This document shows, one piece after another, positions 8,094 to 16,531 of a stretch of DNA of 42,706 bases (the first letter of the stretch is position 1; each line of letters starts with the position of its first letter). This DNA is from Verrucomicrobiota bacterium (GTDB lineage Bacteria > Verrucomicrobiota > Verrucomicrobiia > Chthoniobacterales > Terrimicrobiaceae). The notes under the pieces were generated by a model that made no database searches, had not been told where the DNA came from, and saw only the letters and a program-made list of their open reading frames with translations. The DNA is taken from assembly GCA_009886045.1 (NCBI GenBank), contig VFJO01000034.1, positions 1 through 42,706 on the forward strand, given 5' to 3'. The position numbers were made by a program, and so were the translations under genes.

Positions 8094-8165
8094 CGACCCT
8101 AACGGGATTCGAACCCGTGTTACCGCCGTGAAAGGGCAGTGTCCTAACCGCTGGACGATAGGGTC
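8094..8165 (-). tRNA. tRNA-Glu (anticodon UUC)
   Basis: The minus strand folds as a full cloverleaf: acceptor stem GACCCTA/TAGGGTC, D stem GTCC/GGAC, anticodon stem CTGCC/GGCGG with loop CTTTCAC giving anticodon TTC, and T stem ACGGG/CCCGT around TTCGAAT. The discriminator base is G. CCA is not encoded. This is an intact gene; its 3' end faces phage-like DNA and its 5' end faces nadC. Confidence 0.96.
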
Positions 8166-8250
8166 TGCAGAAGAGTCTGGAAATTAGTGTAAGGAGATGT
8201 TGAGAGCAAGAATTATTTGGGATTCGCGATGTTTTTTACCGGAGAGTGTC

Positions 8251-9087
8251 TTAGCAGAAATCCAGCGCGAGGTCGATGGATGGGGCCGAGTGGGTGATGG
8301 CCCCGACAGAAATGAAATGAACACCTGTCTCGGCAATGGAGCGAACGGTTTGAAGATTCACGCCGCCACTTGCTTCGAGTTGGATGTGAGCTGGGCAGAG
8401 ACGCACGGACTCGCGCAGGTCCTCGAGCGACATGTTGTCCAGAAGAATCACATCAACTCCGTGCAAAAGAAAAAAACTTTTGACCTGGGCGAGCGTGTCG
8501 GCTTCGAGTTCCACTCGGAGGCCTGGGTGTGCCGCGCGAGCGGCGGCGATCATTTGTTGAAGGGTGTCGAGATCCAGCCCGGCTGCGAGGTGGTTGTCTT
8601 TTACCATGAACATATCGTGGAGTCCGCGCCTGTGGTTGAGTGCGCCTCCATGAGCGACGGCAGCTTTTTCCAAAAGACGCAGGCCGGGTGTGGTTTTGCG
8701 GGTGTCAAGTATGACGGCGCCCGTGCCACGAACGGCCTCCACAAAGGCGCGCGCCATGGTGGCCACACCGCTGAGACGTTGAATGAAGTTGAGTGCAGTG
8801 CGTTCGCCCGTGAGGATGGATGCGGTACTCCCCTCCACTGATAAAACGAGATCACCAGTCTGAAGCGCGGCACCATCCGGCTTGTGTATTTGCACCTTTA
8901 GCTCGGAATCAATGCGATGAAAGATCTGCTCTGCGACTTGTGTACCGGAGAGGCAAGAGGGCTCTCTCGCCACGATCCTCGCGCGCGACTGCGAACCGGG
9001 CAGTGTGAACGACTTTGACGTAATATCCCCTGCCCCGATATCCTCTGCGAGAGCGAGGTCAATAATGTCTGGAGCCGGTGCAGGCAT
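8251..9087 (-). CDS. nadC: Nicotinate-nucleotide pyrophosphorylase (quinolinate phosphoribosyltransferase)
   Basis: A 278-residue cytoplasmic enzyme that turns quinolinate and PRPP into nicotinate mononucleotide, CO2 and pyrophosphate in NAD synthesis. Family motifs are in order: LAEDIGAGDITS near residue 13, GERTALNFIQRLSGVAT near 93, ILDTRKTTPGLRLLEKAAV near 125, GGALNHRRGLHDMFMVKDNH near 147, and the C-terminal LEASGGVNLQTV and GVHFISVGAITHS. Length is normal. It is the last gene of the nuoB-nuoC-rnd-nadC run, with an 18-bp gap after rnd. nadA and nadB are not nearby. Confidence 0.95.
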   Translation of the reverse strand: MPAPAPDIIDLALAEDIGAGDITSKSFTLPGSQSRARIVAREPSCLSGTQVAEQIFHRIDSELKVQIHKPDGAALQTGDLVLSVEGSTASILTGERTALNFIQRLSGVATMARAFVEAVRGTGAVILDTRKTTPGLRLLEKAAVAHGGALNHRRGLHDMFMVKDNHLAAGLDLDTLQQMIAAARAAHPGLRVELEADTLAQVKSFFLLHGVDVILLDNMSLEDLRESVRLCPAHIQLEASGGVNLQTVRSIAETGVHFISVGAITHSAPSIDLALDFC

Positions 9088-9105
9088 TTGGCGGTAGCGG
9101 GAGAA

Positions 9106-10182
9106 TCAGATGCCGGTAGAATCCAGCGAGGCCAAAACCGAGAGACCAAGAAGCCGGCGTTGCCAATTCATGAGAGCGGACGAGGACAAATCGTTCGCCG
9201 TCGCATCCAATGCAGCCCGGGGGGCAATGATGGATGGGTCGAGTTGAAGCTCGCCAGCCACACGGTCGCGAATTTTTTTGAGGTCTTCAAAGCGATCGAG
9301 TTGCTCGCGGGAGGGACGCTTGCGACGAACTTTCTCGGTCTGCGGCCATTCTTTTTCGGGAATTTGCATGGCGAGGGCGACGACGACTTCAAAGCTTTTG
9401 CGGCGGCGTCCATTCATGCGGGGAGTGGAAAACGCACCCCCGTTTGCAACCTGCTCGGCAACGCGGAGCATGTCTTCGTTGCCGATGACATGAAAGGCCG
9501 GACGGTCCCACGCCCGTGCTTCCGCATCACGCCAGAACCACAAAATGCGAAGCACCGCTTGAGCCCGAGGCGAGAGGACCGAGGATCCCGTGATGCGCCA
9601 GACCGTGTTGTCATCGCGCTCTTTGACTTCGCGCGCAGCAGCGATCATGCGGTCGCGCGACTCGTAAAACCACTCAAGACGCCCCATGCGCTGGAGATCG
9701 CCCTCGAGGATGTCCGCAATTTCGAGAAGGTAGCGGGTATCGTTGATGGCGTATTCAAGCATTTCCTGCGGGAGCGGGCGGATGGCCCAATTGGCCTTCT
9801 GCGAGGCCTTCGAGAGGTCAATGCTGAAGTACTCCTTCACCAGAGCGGCTAGGCCGAAGGCCGTCTTTCCCAAGAGGCGGGAGGCGATCATCGTGTCAAA
9901 AAGATCAACCGGCTCAAATTTACCCGTCCGCCGAAGTAGGCGCAGGTCGTAATCTGCCCCGTGAAAAACGAGCCTTCGGGAGCAGACGAGGTCGTAAAGT
10001 GGCTGGAGGTCGATCTCCGCAAGGGGATCCACGAGCACGTGGTCGGACCCACCGCTTATCTGGATCAGACAAACTTTCTCAAAATAGCAGTGCAGGCTGT
10101 CCGCCTCGGTATCAATAGCAATACGGTCGCACGCTGACAGCTGGGCAACAAAATCCGCAAGGGCTTTCTCTTCAGCAATCAA
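9106..10182 (-). CDS. rnd: Ribonuclease D-like 3'-5' exoribonuclease
   Basis: A 358-residue DEDDy exonuclease; RNase D trims the 3' ends of tRNA precursors and other structured RNAs. The catalytic motifs are visible: Exo I IAIDTEADSLH (Asp and Glu), Exo II VFHGADYDLRLL (Asp), and Exo III YAINDTRYLL (Tyr and Asp). The last 150 residues contain a basic, helical region compatible with an HRDC domain. The first possible start in this frame is a TTG at 10182 that overlaps the nuoC stop by 4 bp (TTGA), suggesting coupled translation; no ATG gives a complete Exo I motif. Confidence 0.9.
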   Translation of the reverse strand: MIAEEKALADFVAQLSACDRIAIDTEADSLHCYFEKVCLIQISGGSDHVLVDPLAEIDLQPLYDLVCSRRLVFHGADYDLRLLRRTGKFEPVDLFDTMIASRLLGKTAFGLAALVKEYFSIDLSKASQKANWAIRPLPQEMLEYAINDTRYLLEIADILEGDLQRMGRLEWFYESRDRMIAAAREVKERDDNTVWRITGSSVLSPRAQAVLRILWFWRDAEARAWDRPAFHVIGNEDMLRVAEQVANGGAFSTPRMNGRRRKSFEVVVALAMQIPEKEWPQTEKVRRKRPSREQLDRFEDLKKIRDRVAGELQLDPSIIAPRAALDATANDLSSSALMNWQRRLLGLSVLASLDSTGI

Positions 10183-10787
10183 GGCTCTGCAATAAATTTT
10201 TCAGGCAGCAGAAGGTCTCCCGCATGGCGCGCCCTGGGTTCACGCACCTGAGTGGTGCCATCGGTGGGCACGGTGACAAATGGTCCGCCAGCGAGTGGCG
10301 CAGGCTCGGTGAAAGCAACGCCAGCCATCTCACTGTGTTTGCCTTGAAGCGGAAAATCTTTCCTGAGTGGATGGTAAGGATAGCCATCCCACATGAGGAT
10401 ACGCCGCAGGTCCGGATGGTTCGTAAAATGAAGACCCATCATGTCGTAAGCCTCGCGCTCGTGCCAATCGGCGGTTGGCCAGATATCGGAGACTGTCGGC
10501 ACGTTGCAATCATCTTCGCTCACAGAAATTTTGAGGCGCAGATGAACGCAATCCTTCATGGAATAGAGCTCATAGACGACTTCATAGCGGGGTTCATCGC
10601 CGAAGTGATCTACGCTCGAAAGGTCGATGAGGTAGTTGAATCCGAGATTATCACGGGAGTAGAGGCAGATATCCCGAAGCGCCGATGCTTTGATACGCAG
10701 AGTCGTCTCATCGCGAAAATGGGATTCTTCAATGATGGCGGCGGGAAAGGCTTCAAGCAGTTTACCGGACATTTCGTCAGATCTCAT
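10179..10787 (-). CDS. nuoC: NADH-quinone oxidoreductase subunit C
   Basis: A 202-residue peripheral-arm subunit of respiratory complex I. It has [12 protein letters not shown], then [20 protein letters not shown] and [17 protein letters not shown] with [11 protein letters not shown], the 30 kDa subunit signature. I place the start at the ATG at 10787, which overlaps the nuoB stop by 4 bp (ATGA); a longer reading to 10835 would add 16 residues inside nuoB and is less likely. nuoD, which normally follows, is replaced by rnd. Confidence 0.95.
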   Translation of the reverse strand: MRSDEMSGKLLEAFPAAIIEESHFRDETTLRIKASALRDICLYSRDNLGFNYLIDLSSVDHFGDEPRYEVVYELYSMKDCVHLRLKISVSEDDCNVPTVSDIWPTADWHEREAYDMMGLHFTNHPDLRRILMWDGYPYHPLRKDFPLQGKHSEMAGVAFTEPAPLAGGPFVTVPTDGTTQVREPRARHAGDLLLPEKFIAEP

Positions 10788-11308
10788 AGGGATTCCAATA
10801 GTTCCTTTTTCTGGTCCACCAACGAATGCTCGCACATGATTTTTTTCTGAAGGCGCATCAGACCATCAAGCAAGGCCTCAGGACGCGGAGGACAACCGGA
10901 AATATAGACATCCACAGGGATCAGGTGGTCGATGCCCTGCAGCACGGCATAGCTCCGATACATGCCGCCAGAGGACGCGCAGGCACCCATGGCAATGCAC
11001 CATTTTGGCTCCGGCATTTGATCCCAGATGCGTTTCACGGAGAGAGCCATCTTATAGGTTACAGTGCCGGCGACGATCATCACGTCAGCTTGACGAGGCG
11101 AAAAACGCATCACTTCCGCGCCAAAGCGAGATATGTCAAAGCGGGCAGATGAGGCCGCCATGAGCTCAATCGCACAACATGCGAGCCCCATAGGCATCGG
11201 CCAAAGAGAATTGCTGCGCATCCAGTTAATTGCGGCATCTACCTGAGTGAAGATCACATTCCCTTCAATCTTCGCATCGTAAGCGACTGGGCTAAGTGTT
11301 GGAGTCAT
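10784..11308 (-). CDS. nuoB: NADH-quinone oxidoreductase subunit B
   Basis: A 174-residue complex I subunit that carries iron-sulfur cluster N2 next to the quinone site. The four cysteine ligands are present in [18 protein letters not shown] and [11 protein letters not shown]. Length is typical. It is the first gene of the minus-strand run and faces a divergent plus-strand gene, so its promoter should lie in 11309-11410. nuoA, the usual upstream neighbour, is absent, so complex I genes must be split between loci in this genome. Confidence 0.96.
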   Translation of the reverse strand: MTPTLSPVAYDAKIEGNVIFTQVDAAINWMRSNSLWPMPMGLACCAIELMAASSARFDISRFGAEVMRFSPRQADVMIVAGTVTYKMALSVKRIWDQMPEPKWCIAMGACASSGGMYRSYAVLQGIDHLIPVDVYISGCPPRPEALLDGLMRLQKKIMCEHSLVDQKKELLESL

Positions 11309-11410
11309 TCCCTAGAGCCTAATTTCCACATGCAATTCGGCAAGCCAAATCATCAAAATCTTGGCTTGCGCAAGGGGAAGATTGGTTCAAATGATGCATC
11401 TCCAGACAAA

Positions 11411-12391
11411 ATGAAGCCGACATCTCTCCAAGTTCACGTTTTCGCTTTGGTTCTAGCTACGCTGTGCGGGGTCTCATCGTCTTTGAGCGAGGAGCCCCTT
11501 CGCCGCATGGCTGCGGGCTCCTGCAACCGCCAGGATTTGCCGCAACCGCTCTGGAATGCGATAGCGGGCTTCCATCCAGAGCTTTGGATTTGGCTTGGTG
11601 ACAATATCTACGGAGATACGGACGATATGTCCGTCCTCAAAAACAAGTGGGACAAGCAAAAGGAAAATCCAGGCTACAAGCATCTCCTGAGCATGTGCCC
11701 GGTGGAGGGAATCTGGGATGACCATGACTACGGCCGCAATGACGCGGGGGTTGAATACCGATGGAAGCAGGAATCCCAGGACTTGTTTTTGGATTTTCTG
11801 GGCGAGCCGCCCGACAGCCCTCGTCGAAGACAATCCGGCATCTATACCGCGCGCCACTTTGGCCCCGCTGGTCAGCAGGTGTGCTTGATTTTACTCGACG
11901 TGCGTACCTTTCGAGGAGCGCCTCGAAAAGGAGAAGATATCCTCGGAGAAGCCCAGTGGGCTTGGCTCAAACAAACCCTCGAAAGCAGCAAGGCGCAGGT
12001 CCACATCATTTGCTCAGGGAGTCAAATCCTGCCAAGCGAGCATCGGCATGAGAAATGGGCAGACTACCCGGACTCCCGCGATCGCCTGTTCAAACTGCTC
12101 GCCACCATGCAGCCGATCGGCGTCATCTTGCTAAGCGGCGATCGGCATTTCGGAGAGATTTCGCGCTTGGAAAATCCACATGGAGGTTCAGCACTGCATG
12201 AAATGACCACGAGCGGGCTCACCCACTCCTTCAAAAACTTCCAAGGCGAAGCGAATAAATCTCGACTCGGTGAGGCCGTCGTGAATTTGAACTTTGGAAC
12301 TCTCTCCATCGATTGGCCAAATCGCAACGTGGAACTCGCCATTCGCGACGCCGAAGCCCAAGCGGTGTGCAAGGCAGGCGTACAATTCTGA
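11411..12391 (+). CDS. Secreted PhoD-like phosphodiesterase/alkaline phosphatase
   Basis: A 326-residue metallophosphatase. From the ATG at 11411 residues 1-25 form a signal peptide (MKPTSLQVHVFALVLATLCG). The mature part has AAGSCNRQDLPQPLW, ELWIWLGDNIYGD (metal-binding Asp-Asn), GIWDDHDYGRND (Asp-Asp-His) and VILLSGDRHFGE (the GDxHxGE box), all typical of the PhoD branch. Frames upstream of 11411 can be read to 11330 but would bury the signal peptide. These enzymes release phosphate from phosphodiesters outside the cytoplasm. The true substrate cannot be told from sequence. Confidence 0.85.
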   Translation: MKPTSLQVHVFALVLATLCGVSSSLSEEPLRRMAAGSCNRQDLPQPLWNAIAGFHPELWIWLGDNIYGDTDDMSVLKNKWDKQKENPGYKHLLSMCPVEGIWDDHDYGRNDAGVEYRWKQESQDLFLDFLGEPPDSPRRRQSGIYTARHFGPAGQQVCLILLDVRTFRGAPRKGEDILGEAQWAWLKQTLESSKAQVHIICSGSQILPSEHRHEKWADYPDSRDRLFKLLATMQPIGVILLSGDRHFGEISRLENPHGGSALHEMTTSGLTHSFKNFQGEANKSRLGEAVVNLNFGTLSIDWPNRNVELAIRDAEAQAVCKAGVQF

Positions 12392-12448
12392 GCTCGATGC
12401 AAACTTTTCCCTTGCTGGGACATCACAGTTGGTGGATTTAGTGGTTAC

Positions 12449-13825
12449 ATGAAACCCTTAATTGCGATTCTTCCCCTTGTTTTTGTTGTGGCGGCCTCCC
12501 AAGCATCTCTCGCGCAAACCACCGAAAAAACGACCACTACTCAAAACGCAAAAGCGCCAGCAAATCAGACGGGCACAACCGCAAATCTCGGAAATGTGAG
12601 GGTTGTCAAAGTCGAAGGCCGTGGAGCTCAACTCGTCGGGGCCTCGGGAGAGACATCATCTCTCAAGGAGGGCTCGTTCATCCGGCAGGGCACAAAAATC
12701 CTCACTGGCAAGGATTGCAATGTCGTCCTTCTCTTTGACAACGGTACCACAGTAAATGTGCAGCCTGAGTCAGATTTTTCGATCGAAAAATTCTCTCAGG
12801 ATCCATTCGATGCCAGCAATGTGGATTATCAAACACTCAAGTCCGAGCCGTCGAAATCCCTGACGCGCCTGAATATTCCTGAGGGTTCGATCATCGTGGA
12901 TATCGCCAAACTGAAAAAAGATTCGAGCTTCCAGATTGCTACACCGCTAGGATCAGCCGGAATCCGAGGCACGAACGTTGCTATCGAGTCGGACCAAAGC
13001 AATTCAGCCAACCCCGTCTCTCTGGCCGTTGCAACGGGCGTTGTACAATTCAAGACCTCGACCGGCTCGCGGGCTGTAGGTGGAGGTCAGTCCTTTGGAA
13101 TCGGAAACGGCGGAGGATTCACAGCAAACCCGAGCGGCGGCGCAGCCATGCTCAGCTCAGTAACTCAAACCTCAGCCGAAATGCGACAAGCTGTGCCTGC
13201 CCAGCCCTTCCAAGGTGCCCCTCCCCCAGCTCCTGCCCCTCCAGCCGCCGGAAGCAGCTTGACCGCCGCGCAACAGCAGGCCGTGCAGTTGGCATCTGAA
13301 AAAGGCACCGAAGCACTGGTCGCCGCTGTTGAAAAGCTGGCAGCAGAATCACCTCAAGCCGCAGCAGAAATCGCTGCTGCTGCAGCTGATGCCCTGCCCA
13401 CAGCCGCAACGAACGTGGCAGCGGCGGCTGCGACAGTGGCCCCCGGTGCTGCGGCACAGATTGCCGCAAGCGTGGCTCAATCTGCCCCAAGCGCGGCTCC
13501 ACAAATTGCAGCCAGTGTGGCCGCAGCTGTACCTGCAGCAGCAGCTCAAGTCGCTCAGAGCGTCGCAAGCGCAGCCCCGCAAGCGGCAACAGCGATTGCT
13601 GCGGCCGTGATCTCGGCCGTACCTTCAGCCAATGCCGGTGCCATCCAATCGGCCACCCAAACCGGAGCCCAGCAGAGCAACCAACCGGGTACAGGGTCGA
13701 ATCAACCCGCTAACACAGGAGACCAAGGCAGCTCGACAGCGGGCCAGAGCCTCCCTGGACAATCTGGCAGCGCAGCGGGATCTGGCAGCGGAACTCCTCC
13801 CCGCCCGGGAAATTCATCAAACTAA
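12449..13825 (+). CDS. Secreted FecR-domain protein with Ala/Pro repeat tail
   Basis: A 458-residue exported protein. Residues 1-22 are a signal peptide ending SLAQ. Residues about 50-220 form a FecR-like beta domain: VRVVKVEGRGAQLVG, LKEGSFIRQGTKILTG, DGN-type turns (LLFDNGTTVNVQPES), LNIPEGSIIVDIAKLKK and SSFQIATPLGSAGIRGT. Residues 301-405 consist of seven 15-residue Ala-rich repeats. The last 50 residues are Gly/Ser/Gln-rich and disordered. Unlike the FecR anti-sigma regulators it has no cytoplasmic or transmembrane part, so it is probably a periplasmic or surface protein. No sigma factor gene adjoins it. Function unknown. Confidence 0.78.
   Translation: MKPLIAILPLVFVVAASQASLAQTTEKTTTTQNAKAPANQTGTTANLGNVRVVKVEGRGAQLVGASGETSSLKEGSFIRQGTKILTGKDCNVVLLFDNGTTVNVQPESDFSIEKFSQDPFDASNVDYQTLKSEPSKSLTRLNIPEGSIIVDIAKLKKDSSFQIATPLGSAGIRGTNVAIESDQSNSANPVSLAVATGVVQFKTSTGSRAVGGGQSFGIGNGGGFTANPSGGAAMLSSVTQTSAEMRQAVPAQPFQGAPPPAPAPPAAGSSLTAAQQQAVQLASEKGTEALVAAVEKLAAESPQAAAEIAAAAADALPTAATNVAAAAATVAPGAAAQIAASVAQSAPSAAPQIAASVAAAVPAAAAQVAQSVASAAPQAATAIAAAVISAVPSANAGAIQSATQTGAQQSNQPGTGSNQPANTGDQGSSTAGQSLPGQSGSAAGSGSGTPPRPGNSSN
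13349..13663 (+). repeat. Seven in-frame 45-bp (15-residue) Ala/Pro repeats
   Basis: Each unit follows x-P-x-A-A-x-x-I/V-A-x-x-V/A-A-x-x, for example SPQAAAEIAAAAADA, APGAAAQIAASVAQS and APSAAPQIAASVAAA. The period is exactly 15 residues from residue 301 to 405. The DNA copies have diverged, so the protein pattern rather than recent DNA duplication seems to be conserved. Helix pairs broken by Pro are the likely fold. Confidence 0.85.
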
Positions 13826-13844
13826 TCGGCCGGATTTAAATCCC

Positions 13845-13892
13845 CGCTCTTTGCATTTCAGCGAGCATTTTGCTCGCGAAAAGCAAAGGGCG
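13845..13892. terminator. Long hairpin between convergent genes, likely bidirectional terminator
   Basis: The core is GCGAGCA-ttt-TGCTCGC at 13861-13877. Outer arms CTTTGC (13849-13854) and GCAAAG (13883-13888) extend to about C13845-G13892, giving a 48-nt stem with small bulges. It sits between the stops of the FecR-like gene (13825) and the L,D-transpeptidase (13899). There is no long T tract on either side. Confidence 0.6.
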
Positions 13893-13898
13893 CTTAGC

Positions 13899-14558
13899 TT
13901 AATGGGTAACCCGAACAGGAGTTCCCACAGGAAGGTTTTCAAAGAAACACTGAGCCGCGCCTCGAGGCATACGGATGCAACCGTGCGAAGCAGGATAGCC
14001 GGGAAGATACCCTGCATGCATACCAACCCCCCCGCAGATTCTCATGAAATACGGCATGGGAGATCCTCGGAATTTCGTGCCAGCAGGCCGTGGGTCGCTG
14101 TTGGAGGAAACATTGGCCACGACGACATCGCCATTCGCATCGACATAGTCTCCGTAGAGGCTTGAGACGTGATTAACGTTCTTATCCAAAATCCTAAAAC
14201 TCCCAGCGGGAGTCTTGTAGCCTGCGCGCCCGCTCGAGATCGGAGAGCGCCCAACTTCCACACCGTTCTTGAAAAAGACTGCCGCTTGAGTTGTCAAATT
14301 GATCTCGATGGAAGGAGATCCTAAAACCCCATCCCCGTTCCAAACCCATTCCTGACGAGGCTTGGGCTCGGGTTTTTTGCTGGAGTGTGAGGCGTGAGCG
14401 ATCTGGTTGTCATCGGTAAGGTAGGCGGTTGAATACACGCCAATACGCGAATCTTCTCCGTTGCTAGGAGAAGACGAACATCCCACAAAAGCAAAAAACG
14501 CTCCCAGCAACAAAGCAATGACGAACCCAGAAGATGCTACGGAAAAATACAACCTCAC
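13899..14558 (-). CDS. L,D-transpeptidase (YkuD) lipoprotein
   Basis: A 219-residue lipoprotein if read from the GTG at 14558: MRLYFSVASSGFVIALLLGA leads to the lipobox FVGC. A GGGGG-rich purine run lies just before this codon. The frame is open to a GTG at 14735 (278 residues) and has an ATG at 14621, but both would put 20-60 polar residues before the signal. The catalytic YkuD domain fills the C-terminal half: GYKTPAGSFRIL, MPYFMRICGGVGMHAGYL and ASHGCIRMP with the catalytic Cys and His. Such enzymes make 3-3 cross-links in peptidoglycan or attach proteins to it. The neighbour on the other strand is a divergent PEP-CTERM gene. Confidence 0.82.
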   Translation of the reverse strand: MRLYFSVASSGFVIALLLGAFFAFVGCSSSPSNGEDSRIGVYSTAYLTDDNQIAHASHSSKKPEPKPRQEWVWNGDGVLGSPSIEINLTTQAAVFFKNGVEVGRSPISSGRAGYKTPAGSFRILDKNVNHVSSLYGDYVDANGDVVVANVSSNSDPRPAGTKFRGSPMPYFMRICGGVGMHAGYLPGYPASHGCIRMPRGAAQCFFENLPVGTPVRVTH

Positions 14559-14834
14559 CCCCCCTCTGCATTTAACAGAGAGCGAAGACAATGATTTTCG
14601 CCCAGAATGATAGTCCAACATAGCGCGGCAAAACTTACGACCGCCGAATTTTGTGTCAATGCAGTATATCCCCCCACGAACAACATAGTAGCTCGAGGCA
14701 GGAATGATTTCCTCCGGGAATCGTCTCCTTATCACAAAACCTTAGCCACCGGATGTATTAGGTGAGACGGTCAGTCATAACGTCACTTTCATTAGATTTA
14801 CTTGGGCGCATCTGCACTTTGGTTCGTGAAATGC

Positions 14835-14863
14835 TTGACAATGAGCCGCACCACTAGTGTTTT
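14835..14863 (+). promoter_or_regulatory. Possible sigma-70 type promoter of the PEP-CTERM gene
   Basis: TTGACA at 14835-14840 matches the -35 consensus exactly. A TGTTTT box lies 17 bp further on and is a weak -10. The gene start is at 14872, which leaves a very short leader. The call rests on the -35 box only. Confidence 0.3.
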
Positions 14864-14871
14864 AATTCAAT

Positions 14872-16398
14872 ATGAATCCCGAGAATTGCAAGAGATTAAT
14901 TTACAGCGTGAAGACAAGCGCGCAGTGGTGTCTCGGAGCTATCGCCATCGCGCTGTCAATCAATGCTTCCGCACAAACGTTGCCTCCAGCGAATCCCTAC
15001 ATGGGTCCGCCCGGCACCTCCACCATGCACGCCAATGCGGCCTCGTCCGACGCCACCATGAACCCAGGCCCGGGGTCAGGAGCTGTGTCGATTCTCAACC
15101 AGAATTTCGACGCTGTCTTTCCGACCATCCTCATGGGCACCGACGGCATGATCGTTTCGGTTGCAACCAAGTGGTCTGATCAAACTCCTTACGTCTACCT
15201 GCTCAACCCAACCACGCTCGAATCGCTGGCAACCATGAAACTCGTTAAGTCAGCCACGAGCGACCTAGCAGGTGGAATCTATTCCTACCTCGATAACGAA
15301 AATCGGCTCGTGCTGGTCAATGCCGACGGGAACCTGCAACGAATCTCGTACACCCAGCAGTCCGGCAGCACGTGGCAACTCTCCGTCGATTCGTCGGTGC
15401 AGATTGGCTATCCAGATGTCGTCGGCCTAGCGCCCGATTATCAGGGTCGGGTCTGGTTCACAACCGCCCAAGGCACGTCGCCTAGTTCGGGCGCGGTTGT
15501 CGGGTACTACAATCCCGCCACAGGCCAGACATCGGCGATCACGCTGCCAGCAGGCGAGCAGATCGCCAACAGCATCTCGTCATCACCCACTGGCGTAGCC
15601 GTGGCATCAACCTCAGCCCTCTATCTTTTTCAGCCAGGCTCAAGCGGACCAGAGGAAGTCTGGAGGGAGCCCTACGACAATGGTCCCGCCCGTAAACCCG
15701 GCCAGCTGAGCTGGGGCACTGGAGCGACACCAGTGTTCTTTGGACCCGAGACTGGCTATGAATACCTGACGATCACGGACAACGCATCTCCGCAGGAAAA
15801 CATCCTCGTTTACAACGCGACGTCGGGAAGCCTCATCGGCTCGGTGCCATTCCTTACCGCCGGTGTCAACAGCGGCAATGAGGACGCGGCGATCGCCGTC
15901 GGAAACAGCATTTACTACCCAAGTACTTATGGCTACCCATATCCAGCATCCGCGGAGACCGGTCCGAGCATCCCCGAATCAGCTCCATTCGTGGGAGGAA
16001 TGCAGCGGGTTGATGTCCTAGCAGACGGCAGCGGGCTGATAACGGTCTGGCAGAGCGAGACCATTGCATCGGCCGCCGAGCCGAGATTGTCGCTTTTCGA
16101 CAATTTGATCTACACCGTTGGTCTAGACACGGCAACCGGCACTTACAGCCTGATCACGGTGGACCCATCCACTGGTGCCTTGGTGAGCAGCACGCTTTAC
16201 GGCTCTGCGACGGGCGACAACCCACTGCAGATGGTAAGCATGATCAGCCCATCTGGCGTGCTCTACCAAGGTACTGAGCGGGGTCTCCTGCGTGTTGAGG
16301 CGATTCCCGAACCTTCGACGCTGGCACTCGGCGGGATTGCTTTGGCAGCCATAGCCGCCTGGAGCGCTCAAGAACGCTCTCGAACCAAGCGTGGCTAA
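14872..16398 (+). CDS. Secreted PEP-CTERM protein, beta-propeller-like
   Basis: A 508-residue exported protein. Residues 1-34 are a signal peptide (core CLGAIAIALSI, cleavage near ASAQ). The body has repeated short strands with turns of the kind VYLLNPTTLE, GYYNPATGQTSAITLPAG, LVYNATSGSLIGS and LITVDPSTGALVSS, as in six- or seven-bladed propellers that report a value and a label. The C-terminus is IPEPSTLALGGIALAAIAAW followed by a basic end, a clear PEP-CTERM sorting tail. No enzymatic residues stand out. It may bind carbohydrate or protein at the cell surface, but this is only inferred from fold type and sorting signal. Confidence 0.78.
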   Translation: MNPENCKRLIYSVKTSAQWCLGAIAIALSINASAQTLPPANPYMGPPGTSTMHANAASSDATMNPGPGSGAVSILNQNFDAVFPTILMGTDGMIVSVATKWSDQTPYVYLLNPTTLESLATMKLVKSATSDLAGGIYSYLDNENRLVLVNADGNLQRISYTQQSGSTWQLSVDSSVQIGYPDVVGLAPDYQGRVWFTTAQGTSPSSGAVVGYYNPATGQTSAITLPAGEQIANSISSSPTGVAVASTSALYLFQPGSSGPEEVWREPYDNGPARKPGQLSWGTGATPVFFGPETGYEYLTITDNASPQENILVYNATSGSLIGSVPFLTAGVNSGNEDAAIAVGNSIYYPSTYGYPYPASAETGPSIPESAPFVGGMQRVDVLADGSGLITVWQSETIASAAEPRLSLFDNLIYTVGLDTATGTYSLITVDPSTGALVSSTLYGSATGDNPLQMVSMISPSGVLYQGTERGLLRVEAIPEPSTLALGGIALAAIAAWSAQERSRTKRG

Positions 16399-16516
16399 TC
16401 CGCGCGCATCGTTCGCCCCGCCATCAGTTCGAGCAATAAATAAGCTCGATGTTTTTGCCTTGCCCCACCCTTTCGCACGGCGATTGCACCCGTTCCCTCT
16501 TAATTTCCTGTGTGCT

Positions 16517-16531
16517 AGACGCAAAGCGTCT
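16517..16531 (-). terminator. Small hairpin at the end of the Rpn-family gene
   Basis: AGACGC-aaa-GCGTCT forms a perfect 6-bp stem that touches the stop codon of the minus-strand gene at 16531. There is no T run after it, so it is a weak terminator candidate. The convergent PEP-CTERM gene ends 118 bp away. Confidence 0.3.

Noticed and set aside
11330-11410. Longer N-terminus of the PhoD-like protein
   Set aside because: It would place 27 polar residues before a clear signal peptide; the ATG at 11411 is better.
13888-13960. tRNA-like string (cttagcttaatgggtaac) after the FecR gene
   Set aside because: No acceptor, anticodon or T arm can be formed; the stretch is the 3' end of the L,D-transpeptidase gene.
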